64,000 bases of DNA from Lucinisca nassula. Taxonomy: Eukaryota > Mollusca > Bivalvia > Lucinida > Lucinidae. The notes beneath the pieces were generated by a model. That model was given only the letters and a program-made list of their open reading frames with translations, made no database searches and had not been told where the DNA came from. Position 1 is the stretch's first letter. Every line of letters begins with the position of its first letter. The stretch lies in the NCBI GenBank assembly GCA_963580285.1, contig CAUZLF010000719.1, positions 62,001 to 126,000 on the forward strand. The letters run 5' to 3'. The translations under genes were made by a program, and so were the position numbers. This document shows positions 53,996 to 63,924 of the stretch, piece after piece.

Positions 53996-54204
53996 CCCTT
54001 ATCCTGTTGAATATTCATATATGCCACACCCACTACCGATTATCAACCAATCAGATTACTTGATGCAAATTATTGCAAAAAATCCACAATCCGAATGGCA
54101 AACAATGTAGATCCTGATCAGATGGCTTCTTCAGAAGCCATCTGATCTGGATCTGCATTGTTTGAAAGAAAAGGCATACCCGGGCTCAGCAGGACAAGGG
54201 TTAA
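53996..54204 (+). mobile_element. Family-A TTAA MITE copy 10
   Basis: CCCTTATCCTGTTGAATATT to CAGCAGGACAAGGGTTAA; a further CCCTTATCCTGC stub follows at 54205-54216, then a 36-bp SINE-A head piece (54217-54252). Confidence 0.82.
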
Positions 54205-54363
54205 CCCTTATCCTGCGTTGCCCCAACCCATCAGGGCTTGAAGAAATAGATTATCATACCTGTATTTATTTTATATTAATACTATTGTAATTAAATCTAA
54301 ATGTTTTGAGGGCCTCTTGGAAGATTAGCTCCTATGCTAAATTTGTCACCCTTAATAAAATAA

Positions 54364-54659
54364 CGGCCCCCACCCATTGGGGCTTGGAGAAATAGATGGG
54401 CTGCATGATGCTTCCAGGCAGAGCTGAAACCGACTGCACATGGTTACTGGTAACCACTTAGAGGATCTAAGCCTTCCCAGGCAAAGCGGTGCGAGTCGGA
54501 CCGTCCATGCATATAAACCCTATTGGTTTCATTTGGCGATAGGGCTTGAGAGTTGTCCTTTCATCTCAATGTTGGGTAAAAGTCCCACAAAATTGTAAGC
54601 GACGTCTCCAAAATGACCTTTACAGTGTTGACGGCACGTGAAACCTCAAATCAAACAAA
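54364..54659 (+). mobile_element. SINE family A, 13-bp target duplication
   Basis: CTTAATAAAATAA at 54351-54363 and 54660-54672. Confidence 0.9.
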
Positions 54660-54695
54660 CTTAATAAAATAAAGACTTTACTTACTTTCTTGCAC

Positions 54696-54938
54696 GATGC
54701 TTCCACGCAGAGTGGAAACTGACAGCACACATCGAGTACTGGTAAACCACTTAGAAGGTCTAAGTCTGCCCAGGTAAAGTGGTGCGAGTCGGACTGTCCA
54801 TGCATATAAACCCTGGCGGCAGGGAATTGAGATGTCATTTCATCTCAATGTCGGGTGAAAGTCCCACAAAAATGGAAGCAACATCTCCAAAATGACCTAA
54901 ATAGTATTGATGGGGATGTTAAACCTCGATTCAAACAA
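54696..54938 (+). mobile_element. SINE family A, 5-prime truncated
   Basis: CACGATGCTTCCACGCAGAG to CCTCGATTCAAACAAAAC. Confidence 0.8.
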
Positions 54939-54951
54939 AACCCATTTTTAG

Positions 54952-55248
54952 GGCCCCCACCCTTTGGGGTTTGGAGAAATAGATTGGGCTGCATGGTGCT
55001 TTTGTGCAGAGCTGAAACCAACCACACATGAGTACTGATAAACCGCTTAGAAGTTCTATTAAAGCCTGCCCAGGCAAAGTGTAGTAAGTCGGACCATCCC
55101 TGTTTATTAAAACCTTAGTTATTGGTTTGTTTGGGCAGCAGGGCTTGACGATTGCGGGTAGAACCCCCACAAAATTGAAAGCACATGTATAAAGTGACCT
55201 ATTAATAGTGTTGTCAGGGATGTTAAACCTCGCTTCAAACATAAAAAA
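54952..55248 (+). mobile_element. SINE family A, diverged
   Basis: GGCCCCCACCCTTTGGGGTT to ACCTCGCTTCAAACATAAAA. Third SINE-A in the same direction within 900 bp. Confidence 0.8.
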
Positions 55249-55554
55249 CATTTCTGAAATGGGTAATCAAAAGGCTCTGATTAAATATCCTGAGTAAATT
55301 ACTGTGGTACACCACACCAGCATGGTGGGCCCTGTTTTAAGTTCTCATCTGTTAGACCACAGACTGACAGCCACTCCTAAAATGAATTAAAAAGGACATT
55401 TTGGTTAAATTGTATGCTGTAGATTTGAATGATAAAAGATTTGAATGTAAAAAATTTTTAATGTGAAATTTTTTATTTTATGTTTTTTTTGTTGACAAGT
55501 TCCAATTTAGGTAGATGACATGTTTTTTGTATTTTTTTTCTGATAAAGAAACCA
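55249..55554. other. AT-rich spacer, nothing recognised
   Basis: About 300 bp of low-complexity AT-rich DNA. Confidence 0.4.
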
Positions 55555-55767
55555 TTAACCCTTGTCCTGCTGAATATTTAAATATGCCACACCCACTACT
55601 GATTATCAACCAATCAGATTACTTGATGCAAATTATTGCAACAAATTCATTAACTGGATGGCAAACAATGAAGAACCTGATCAGATGGCTTCTTCAGAAG
55701 CCATCTGATCTGGATCTTCATTGTTTGAAAGATAAGGCATATCCGGGCTCAGCAGGACAAGGGTTAA
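55555..55767 (+). mobile_element. Family-A TTAA MITE copy 11
   Basis: TTAACCCTTGTCCTGCTGAA to CTCAGCAGGACAAGGGTTAA, hairpin 55660-55726 (tip GGCTTCTTCAGAAGCC). Confidence 0.9.
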
Positions 55768-55877
55768 TAGTTTTCATGATTACCGGTATGTTACTATGTT
55801 ACAATGGGCAATGGGGTGCCCTCCCCCATCCTTGGAGAAAAATATTGAGATGCATGGTTCTTCCGCACTTCATCAGT

Positions 55878-56170
55878 GTATAGGCCATTTTGGAGACATT
55901 GCTTCAAGTTTTGTGGGACTTTTACCCGACATTGAGATGAAATGACATCTCAAGCCCTGTCGCCCAATAAAACCATTATGATTTATAAGCATGGACCGAC
56001 TCACACCGGTCTGCCTGGGCAGGCTTAGATTAATGTGGGTTAATTGTATCGATTCCTGATCATTGCCTTCACTTCTATTTTAGATACCAGTACTCGTGTG
56101 TGCTCGGTTTCAGCTGTGAGTGGAAGCATCATGCAGCCCATCTATTTCTTCAAGCCCCGATAGGCGGGCC
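55878..56170 (-). mobile_element. SINE family A, reverse, with a replaced block
   Basis: GTATAGGCCATTTTGGAGAC to CAAGCCCCGATAGGCGGGCC. About 56035-56080 is foreign and includes GCCTTCACTTCTATTT, also found at 22112. Confidence 0.75.
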
Positions 56171-56192
56171 ATCAAAGCATTGTTAACTTATA

Positions 56193-56387
56193 TTAACTCT
56201 TATTATGCTGTTCACGACAACCCATATCTTTGGAAACAGTGTAGATTCAGATCAGATGGCTTCAGGATCTACACTGTTTGACATTCAGTTTATAAATTTG
56301 TAGGAATAAATTACATCAATTAATCTAATTGGTTCAAAGTCAGAGATGGGTGTGGCTAAAATGAATATTCAGCAAGAGAAGGGTTAA
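56193..56387 (-). mobile_element. Family-A TTAA MITE copy 12, reverse
   Basis: TTAACTCTTATTATGCTG to ATTCAGCAAGAGAAGGG and TTAA; hairpin tip deleted. Confidence 0.82.
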
Positions 56388-56504
56388 TGACCACTCATAT
56401 GTTATGTTTTCAAGCAAGTACAATACATCTACCCAATAGAGTGATATTTTTGTGGAAAAAAATTATGTGAGTAGCTGTCGCATTCAGCCATTGGATTGTT
56501 ATAT

Positions 56505-56650
56505 TGAATACTTTTTTTAAAACAAAAAGGGCATAACGTTTTGCAAACTGTATAGCCCCTGATCAGACACAGCCTTCTGGGGTGTTTGATCTTGGTTTTC
56601 ACTGTTTGCCAGTATCCCATTTTAGGGTTTCAGGAACAAAAATGGGTTAA
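56505..56650. mobile_element. Family-B MITE copy 7, partial
   Basis: Hairpin 56538-56610 and right end CAGGAACAAAAATGGGTTAA. Confidence 0.6.
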
Positions 56651-56884
56651 ACCTGAAGACTAGGACACAGTCCTAAAGGTCACGTCTTTATATTGGAATT
56701 TACTGCATATACAGAGATGCCAACCCTAAATGTTGCTTATCAGGAATATGAAAGACATTTTTCAGGAATCTGGGGACATTTTCAGGAATGCCACGTATTT
56801 CACAATAAATGTAAGAACTTTACAAAATGCACTTACACAAGACAAACTTCAATATCACCTATTATGGTACCCTCTTCCTCCCTC

Positions 56885-57150
56885 CCATAAACAATTTTTC
56901 AGTCATATCACGACGTTGTCTGGTTGCGACAGGGAGCTCAATGCTCACTTTTATAGTGCTGCCTCACTGAAGTATCATGTCCCAGACACATTATATGATA
57001 CCACACCCAGTCACATTATCCTGACACTGGGTCGACCAGTCCTAGCTCTACCCCGTAAATCTGAGTGCCAAGCGAGGAGCAGCTAGTACCATTTTTAAGA
57101 CTTTGGTATGTCGCGGCCCGGGATCGAACCCGTGACCTCCAGTTCCAAAA
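56885..57150 (-). mobile_element. SINE family B, copy 2
   Basis: TTTTTCAGTCATATCACGAC to the tRNA-like head remnant GCGGCCCGGGATCGAACCCG; head truncated. Confidence 0.85.
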
Positions 57151-57903
57151 GTCTGTACATAGAAGCCCAGAATTGAGCCCATGAGCCCTGTTGCATTAGG
57201 AGTGAAAAGGGGTCTTAAATTGGGCATATGTTTACCCAGTAAAGTCTCATTATAAATCTAAGCAAGTAGAAATTTTCTTGTTTCTGTACATTAGGATGGA
57301 TTGGCATGAAGATTGAAATTTGGCCACTGCCAGGCTTCCCCAGCATTTGTCTTTAGCTTTTAGTTCAGTTCAAGGTCACAGACTTGTAAATCCTTATCAG
57401 GTGTAAGATAACCCAGTACAGAATGAAACAGAAGGCTTGCAAATTGTTTTCCCTGACCTTAAGCAGTGTAGCTTTATTGTGCCGCAACAAGCTAAATGGC
57501 CGCTCGGCAAACACTCAGATCAGACTGCACATCCGTGCAGTCTGATCTGAATCTTTGCTGAGCCCTCCTTGATCCAATGCTCCCCAGACTGAGTGTCAAC
57601 TAAATGGGTAACCCAGATAATTTGAGTCTCTGTTTTACGCAAATGTCCGAAGACACTTTCGCATGATGTTCTGCCTCCTATCATGTTGTTTGTGATTGGC
57701 AGAAGGCCAGCACATACAGGGCAGTATGTCAGTTTCTATTTATTTATTCTTACAAACATACCTGGCATGTGTGAGTCCATTAACCTGGGCTTAATTAGGT
57801 TTTACTTATGTAGTTATTAATGAAACATCTGTCTTCAGGTCTGAGAGTAGATCAGCGGTTGAAATGCCAAAGTTCATGTTTTGTGTGTGTATGTGTCCAT
57901 CTG
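57151..57903. other. Unclassified; one solo hairpin
   Basis: 57507-57560 has AGATCAGACTGCAC / GTGCAGTCTGATCT. The rest is non-repetitive; CTGTCTTCAG at 57830 could be an acceptor but no good exon follows. Confidence 0.4.
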
Positions 57904-58783
57904 TGACACCCCTGTCACACCAAACTAGTTCTCACAAAACTGAAAATTGTCGTTAAACAGGCTTGAACTGTATCCGAACGGTTTGGACATAGTAGCAACC
58001 ATTTGCGATCTGTTTGTGAACTTCGTGGACAGGCTTGGATCGAAAGGGTGCTCCAGAACTTTGGGCGTGCTCAAAAGCCTATGCTGTTCATCCTGAGACG
58101 GAGTGACAATGTACTTAGAACGAGATGGACGTACTTAAAACGAGATGACCTCCACTCAATTTTGGCGGCTTGATGCTGACAAGGATGCAATTGGCTGGAT
58201 GCTGCTGATTGCGTCATAATAATGACCACACAGAGGCAATGACCATTGCCATGGTAACGGTGATCGAACAACTGATGTGGACTTGATATACATGTACACA
58301 GCTTATCATAAGTGGCAAACTCGACTTAGAACTGACAAGGACGGGGTGGCTTATCATAGGCGTTGGGCTAGCTAGGACGTGATTTCGATTACGTTCAACA
58401 GGCACTAGGGCCAAGATGAGGACGGTACTAGTCAAAACAAGGGGAACTGTCTGAACAAGATGGTCGAGATATGACCTAGTTAGAATATGTGTGAACGTTT
58501 TGGGAACAGAAGATAATTTCAAACTGACCACGAATGGGCTTGCACTGCATGGAAACGGTGTTCCCATGATTATGAATGGGCAGTGTTATCCGACCTGAAC
58601 AAACGGACTGTGTACGGGATACATACGAGGTGGACGCAATGAGGACTTTTTATGGAGGTACTTGAACGGACATAATGAGGCCTAAAATACACTTCTGCTC
58701 CAACCGCAGCCTGTTTTACGATTTTGTTAGGATGGGATAGGACATTTTAAGACTAGTTTGGTGTGCGTCCGGGCCTTTAGCCA
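57904..58783. mobile_element. Inverted-end element, possibly Harbinger-like
   Basis: Left CACCCCTGTCACACCAAACT, right GACTAGTTTGGTGTGCGTCC then GGGCCTTTAG; the ends pair over CACACCAAACTAG. AACGAGATGGACGTACTTA-type motifs recur inside. GGGCC..CACACCAAAC ends resemble PIF/Harbinger MITEs. No transposase; the 117-aa minus ORF at 58214-58567 has no domain. Confidence 0.55.
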
Positions 58784-58799
58784 GTCTGTTAAAAGGTTG

Positions 58800-59011
58800 G
58801 GGGCATATATTGCACACAGCCCCTACAGCTACCTTTGCAAATGCTGTAGATCCAGATCAGAATTGGCTTCAGAAGCCATCTGATCTGGAGCTATACACTG
58901 TTTGGCATGCAGTTTGTGAATTGAACAGATATATCACATGAGGTTATTTGATTGGTTGATAGCCAGAAATGGGTGAGGCTATATTAATGTATTCAGCAGG
59001 ATAAAGGTTAA
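58800..59011 (-). mobile_element. Family-A MITE copy 13, reverse, left end lost
   Basis: Hairpin 58838-58912 and right end TTCAGCAGGATAAAGGTTAA. Confidence 0.75.
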
Positions 59012-59140
59012 TTGATGTCAGTCATACTTCTTGAAACTTTTCTTGGTGTGCAATTATCAGAGCATGTACGCTTATTATAGCAAATAAAGTATTTAGGTAT
59101 ACATGCAATAGATAATGCCAGTGACCTCCTCTATAATGCT

Positions 59141-59350
59141 ATTACGGTAAAAAATCGACTACTTGGGAGCCTTAAAATCTTTGACATTTAAAGTTTTTTA
59201 CACGATCCTGCAAGGAGTCCAAAAGGTGCAGAGGGAATGGCAAATAGTGTAGACCCTGATCAGACTGCTCCTTCAGGAGCAGTCTGATCTGGGTCTGCAC
59301 TGTTTTCAAAGGCCGATATCTGTCCCAATACTTAGGATGATTACGGTAAT
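59141..59350 (+). mobile_element. Family-C TA MITE copy 7
   Basis: TACGGTAAAAAATCGACTAC to CTTAGGATGATTACGGTA; hairpin 59240-59308, tip CTCCTTCAGGAG. Confidence 0.8.
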
Positions 59351-59374
59351 GTTACTTTGATGACAGTTTCCCCT

Positions 59375-59587
59375 TTAACCCTTATCTTGCTGTTCACGAC
59401 AAACCCTATCTTTGGAAACAGTGTAGATCCAGATCATATGGCTTCTGAAGAAGCCATCTGATCAGGATCTACCCTGTTTGACATTCAGTTTATGGATTTG
59501 TAAGAATAAATTACATCAAGTAATCTAATTGGTTCAGAGTCAGAAATGGGTGTGGCTAAACTGAATATTCAGCAAGAGAAGGATTAA
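59375..59587 (-). mobile_element. Family-A TTAA MITE copy 14, reverse
   Basis: TTAACCCTTATCTTGCTGTT to TTCAGCAAGAGAAGGATTAA. Confidence 0.85.
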
Positions 59588-59957
59588 GGGTTTCATTTTT
59601 GTTGTCTGATGGAAGTGATTGACCTTCATCAGAAAAGTGAGCCAGTGTATTGATTTGATCAGCTTCGTGTGACCTAATTATACTGAGCGAGTTCACTGAC
59701 ACTATACTGTTTAGGAAATCGATAAAATGTCAAGCATTTCTCAGCAGATGTCATTTTCAAATATTATTTTTGGAGAAGATTATAAGGCTTGACATTTCAT
59801 GTGAATCAGCTGCTTGTGGGTAGCTTGTTGCAAGTGTGGTTTTTGAAAGGTTAACACTCAAGATGCTAATCAAAGCAATTTAGGTCTGCTTTGATGTCTG
59901 CTGGTAGCCTTTTAAAGTCATGTTTGTGAAACAGAGTGGACCCAGATCAGATTGCTC
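59588..59957. other. Nothing recognised
   Basis: About 370 bp; a half core hairpin (GAAACAGAGTGGACCCAGATCA) is cut by the following SINE at 59957. Confidence 0.4.
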
Positions 59958-60243
59958 CTGTAGAAATATATGGGCTGCATGATGCTTCCACGCAGAGCTG
60001 AAACCGACCGGCACACGTCAGTACTGGTAAACAGCTTAGAGGATCTAAGCCTGCCCAGGCAAAGCGGTGCGAGTCGGCCCGTCCATGCTTATAAACCCTA
60101 TTGGTTTTATTGGGCGACAGGGTTTGAGATGTCATTTCATCTCTATGTCGGTTAAAAGTCCCACAAAATTGGAAGCAACATCTCCAAGATGACCTTTACA
60201 GTGTTGAGGGGGATGTCACACCTCAAATCAAACAAACAAATAA
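59958..60243 (+). mobile_element. SINE family A, slightly truncated head
   Basis: TGTAGAAATATATGGGCTGC to CTCAAATCAAACAAACAAAT. Confidence 0.85.
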
Positions 60244-60642
60244 ACTAGAAGCACGCCTCGCGATTCTACACACGTTCTCAAAGCCTTGCCTGATAAGGAA
60301 AAGATAAGAACCTGGTACTCTCTATATACCTGTGCTGATTTTGAACAATGCATGCCCAAAGACACCTTTTTGGCTCATGTAAGTCATTGATAGAATCTGT
60401 GCATGTTGCTACATGTGTAACTTGGTTTTTACCAGTGTTATCTGGGGTATGTCAAGGTCACATTCCAGGTTTATTGAGTCAGCAGTTTTCTATACACCCA
60501 GACTTTAGAATTATATTTGAGAAGTAGGTATATCAATGTTTACAATATTCAAACAGTTTATTGAAAAGACTGAAGAATTATATGCCCACACAAGCTAAAA
60601 TGTATTTGGCCTAAAAGTGGACCTATTTTTGTGTTGCCTGCT
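60244..60642. other. Apparently single-copy, no exon recognised
   Basis: About 400 bp; no repeat family or splice-bounded ORF seen. Confidence 0.35.
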
Positions 60643-60656
60643 TTAACCCATTTTGT

Positions 60657-60965
60657 CCGCCCCCACCCATAGGGGCTTGAAGAAATATATGGGCTGCACG
60701 ATGCTTCCACGCAGAGCTGAATCCGGCCCGCACACTAGTACTGGTAAACCGCTTAGACGATCTAAGCCTGTCCAGGAACCGTGGTGCGAGGCGGACCGTC
60801 CATGCTAATAAACCCTATTGGTTTCATTGGGCGACAGGGCTTGAGATGTCATTTCATCTCAATGTCGGGTAAAAGTCCCACAAAATTGGAAGCAATGTCT
60901 CCAAAATGACCTTTACAGTGTTGACGGGGACGTTAAACCTCAAATCAAACAAACAAATCAAACAA
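60657..60965 (+). mobile_element. SINE family A inside a family-B MITE end
   Basis: TTAACCCATTTTGT at 60643-60656 and again at 60966-60979: the target duplication is the MITE's own TTAA plus terminal repeat. Confidence 0.9.
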
Positions 60966-61180
60966 TTAACCCATTTTGTACCGGAAACCCAAAACAGGTA
61001 CCCTGGCAAACAGAGCAGGCCCATATAAGACGCCATAGAATGTAGCGTCTGATAAGGGCCTACACTATTTGCAAAAAGTTAAGATACTTTCCAAATAAAT
61101 TTTTAAAGATGTAACACGTCAACCTGTCACCCTTAAGTTACGAAATGGACTCCTGCCATATAATATTAAGTTGGTACAAA
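60966..61180 (+). mobile_element. Family-B TTAA MITE copy 8
   Basis: TTAACCCATTTTGTACCGGA to GTTGGTACAAAAAG; hairpin 61005-61072 somewhat decayed. Confidence 0.82.
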
Positions 61181-61316
61181 AAGTCCATTGCATGTCAGTT
61201 TGTCAATCTGTCACATTTGCATCTACGTCCCCTTTTCCATCTGTTCATCCAACAGTCTTTTCATCAGTCCATCTGTTATTTCATCTCGTATTTTGAAGTT
61301 CGACATTTACGTCAAA

Positions 61317-61612
61317 GTTTGTTTGTTTGATTTGATGTTTAACGTCCCCGTCAACACTATATAGGTCATTTTGGAGACGTTGCTTCCAATTTTGTGGGAC
61401 TTTTACCGGACATTGAGACGAAATGACATCTCAAGCCCAATGAAACCAATAGGGTTTATAAGCATGGACTGTCCGACTCACACCGCTTTGCCTGGGCAGG
61501 CTTAGATCCTCTAATCAGTTTACCAGTACTCATGTGCGGTCTGATTCAGCTCTGCGTGGAAGCATCATGAAGCCCATTTATTTTTTCAAGCCCCAATGGG
61601 CGCTGGCCGTAA
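61317..61612 (-). mobile_element. SINE family A, reverse
   Basis: TTTGTTTGTTTGATTTGATG to CCCCAATGGGCGCTGGCC. It splits the start of the next minisatellite (CATTTACGTCAAAGTTT at left resembles its units). Confidence 0.85.
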
Positions 61613-61644
61613 TCAGCTATCGGATTAATCAACCATCAAACCTT

Positions 61645-62755
61645 GCATGAAACATCTCCCTGACCTTCTGACTTGGCAGGTACCTTGACCCAGTGACCTT
61701 GACCTATATTTTGCACTCTGGTGACTTTGACCATTATGTAGAAGTTTGACATCTATGTTAAAGTTTTATAATCATCTACAAGACTAAACAACCATCAGAC
61801 CTTGCATGAAACATCTCCCTGACCTCAAGACTAGGCAGGCACTCAGATCCTATATGACCTTGACCTATATTTTGTGCTCCAGTGACTTTGACACAATTTA
61901 CATTGATGTTCCAAATCTCCTCAGATAAAAAGCCTACAACCATCAAATCTTGCATAGTGCTTCTCCTAGATGTGCCGACTCTGCAAGTACCTTGAACAGG
62001 TGACCTTGACCTATATTTTGCTCTCCAGTGACTTCGACTCATTTTACGTTGACCTTAGCTATCTCCTCAACTGTAAGGCCTACAACCACTATACCTTGCA
62101 TAGTGCTTCTCAATGTGTATGGCCTTGGCAGGTATCTAGACCCAGTGACCTTGACCTATTTTTCACACTCCAGTGACTTTTACACATTTTATGTTGACAT
62201 TCCATATTTTCTCAACTATAAGGCCTGCAACCACCAAACGTTGCATAGTGCTTCTCCTCTATCTACTGATTCAGCAGGTACCTTAACCTGGTGAAATTGA
62301 CCTATATTATGCACTCCACAGACTTTCACACATTTTATGTGGACATACAATATCTCATCATATAGGAGGCATTGAACCATCCAACCTTGCATAGTCCTTC
62401 TCCTCAAGGTACCTTGACCTATATTTTACACATCTAATTTTAATCCATTAACTTTGACACATTTTACTTTGGCATTCGATATCTCCTCAAATATAAGGCT
62501 TACAACCTTTAAACCTTGCATAATGCTTCACTTCAATGAACTGACTAGCAGCTTCTTTGACCTTGACCTATTTTTCGCACTCCAGTGACTTTTACACATT
62601 TTACATCGACATTCCATATCTTCTCAACTAGAAGGCCTACAACCACCAAACCTTGCATATTGCTCCTCCTTGAGGTACTGATATGGCAGGTCTCTCGACC
62701 TGGTGACCCTGACCTATATATTGTGGTCCAGTGACTTTGCCACATTTTATGTCAA
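61645..62755 (+). repeat. Minisatellite of about 150-160 bp, about 7 units
   Basis: Units CAGTGACCTTGACCTATATTTTG, CACATTTTA.GTTGACATTC and CAACCA.CAAACCTTGCATAGTGC. Every unit has TGACCTTGACCT. Several minus and plus ORFs (such as 61776-62042) are repeat translations. Confidence 0.87.
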
Positions 62756-62959
62756 CTGTTTAGAATGAAATAATCTTATTAAACAGCCACAGTATTTCTG
62801 ATCATGACTCCTATGACTTTTGTCCCAGCGGGTGCGACATTGCCTTCTGCCGAATTCTTGTTCTATATAACAGCACGAAAACATGCGTTTATCATTCTGA
62901 CACCTTTGAACCCTACTTCTATATAGTAAAACAGGGGTTCAGAGGGGAAAACCTTATCT

Positions 62960-63065
62960 TTCTTATTTCTGCTCTAAAATATAGATTGTGGGTACTTATT
63001 AGAACCGTCTCATCAAGGGGGTTCTAACGAGTACCTATAGTCTGTATTTTGAGCAGAAATCAGAA
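62960..63065. repeat. Family-E palindrome
   Basis: TTATTTCTGCTCTAAAATAT..GATTGTGGGTACTTATTAGAA / complement ending TTTTGAGCAGAAATCAG. Confidence 0.78.
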
Positions 63066-63096
63066 AAACATCACAATTTTACATCAGAAAATTTTT

Positions 63097-63137
63097 GTGT
63101 TGACGGGGACGTTAAACCTCAAATCAAACAAAAAAAT
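63097..63137 (+). mobile_element. SINE family A, 3-prime tail only
   Basis: TGTTGACGGGGACGTTAAACC and CTCAAATCAAACAAAA: the last 40 bp, an extreme 5-prime truncation. Confidence 0.8.
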
Positions 63138-63229
63138 TGTATTTTACAATGTACATGTATTTGTATCAATCATGGCCTGAGGCGTGATTCATCTTGAAAT
63201 CATATTATATTTAAAACAGTGTTATAACA

Positions 63230-63306
63230 AGGTTATGGTGTATTTGATCAGTTGAAAGTAAGAAATGGGTGTGGCTAAATTAATGGATTCAGCAGGACAA
63301 AGTTAA
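63230..63306 (-). mobile_element. Family-A MITE, right end only
   Basis: AGTAAGAAATGGGTGTGGCT to ATTCAGCAGGACAAAGTTAA. Confidence 0.7.
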
Positions 63307-63369
63307 AGTAGTAAAAATAACTCAACCTTCATAAATTATGTCTGAAGAATCAGTTCAGTACAATATGGG

Positions 63370-63924
63370 TTAACTCATTGCATGCGGGTACCTTGGCAAA
63401 CAGTGCAGGCCCAGATCAGGGTGAGGTGCCACAGGACGTGCCATCTGATCAGAGCCTGCACTACAGTAGAACTTCGATGGCTCGAACAGCGATGGCTCGT
63501 TTACCATGGATGTGTCGAACCCATTCTTGAGCCCCTAGCGAAATCCTCTACATATGAAATAGTGGGGGATGATTAAGGAGATTTTTGTCTTTTATCTTGC
63601 AAATGTATGCTGTGTGTACTTATTAGAATCGCCTCGATGGGGCGATTCTAATGAGTACACACAGCATACATTTTCATTATAGAACACAGAAAAGATGTCT
63701 AAAGTATCTTGTTATGCCTCCTGGCAGTCACCTCAGTGGCTCGAACTACCCCTGTCTCAAACAGGTTTTCGAGGTCCCAAAGGTGTTCGAGCCATTGAAG
63801 TTTGACTGTATTTGCTGGCAGAATTTTATGTCAAAAATAGAATAAAACCAAAAAAATAGGCCTGACACCGCTTATATGACAAATGCACTTGTCCAACATA
63901 TAGCACTGGAAGACAATGGGTTAA
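63370..63924 (+). mobile_element. Family-B TTAA MITE copy 9, split by a pogo-like element
   Basis: TTAACTCATTGCATGCGGG at left, hairpin left arm to 63461, right part 63811-63924 ending GACAATGGGTTAA. 3-prime half of the TATATGACAAATG subfamily, like copy 1 at 4954. Confidence 0.8.
63464..63808. mobile_element. 345-bp pogo-like MITE with nested palindrome
   Basis: CAGTAGAACTTCGATGGCTC at left, complementary CAGTCAAACTTCAATGGCTC at right, TA at 63462-63463 and 63809-63810. Contains a family-E-like palindrome (63598-63685: AAATGTATGCTGTGTGTACT and complement). Confidence 0.85.

Noticed and set aside
57830..57900. Exon after CTGTCTTCAG
   Set aside because: No continuation matching the expected KDM6A residues or any other family.
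58214..58567. 117-aa minus ORF as a transposase
   Set aside because: No DDE motif or domain; composition is Ser/Val/Leu-rich and it lies inside a non-autonomous element.
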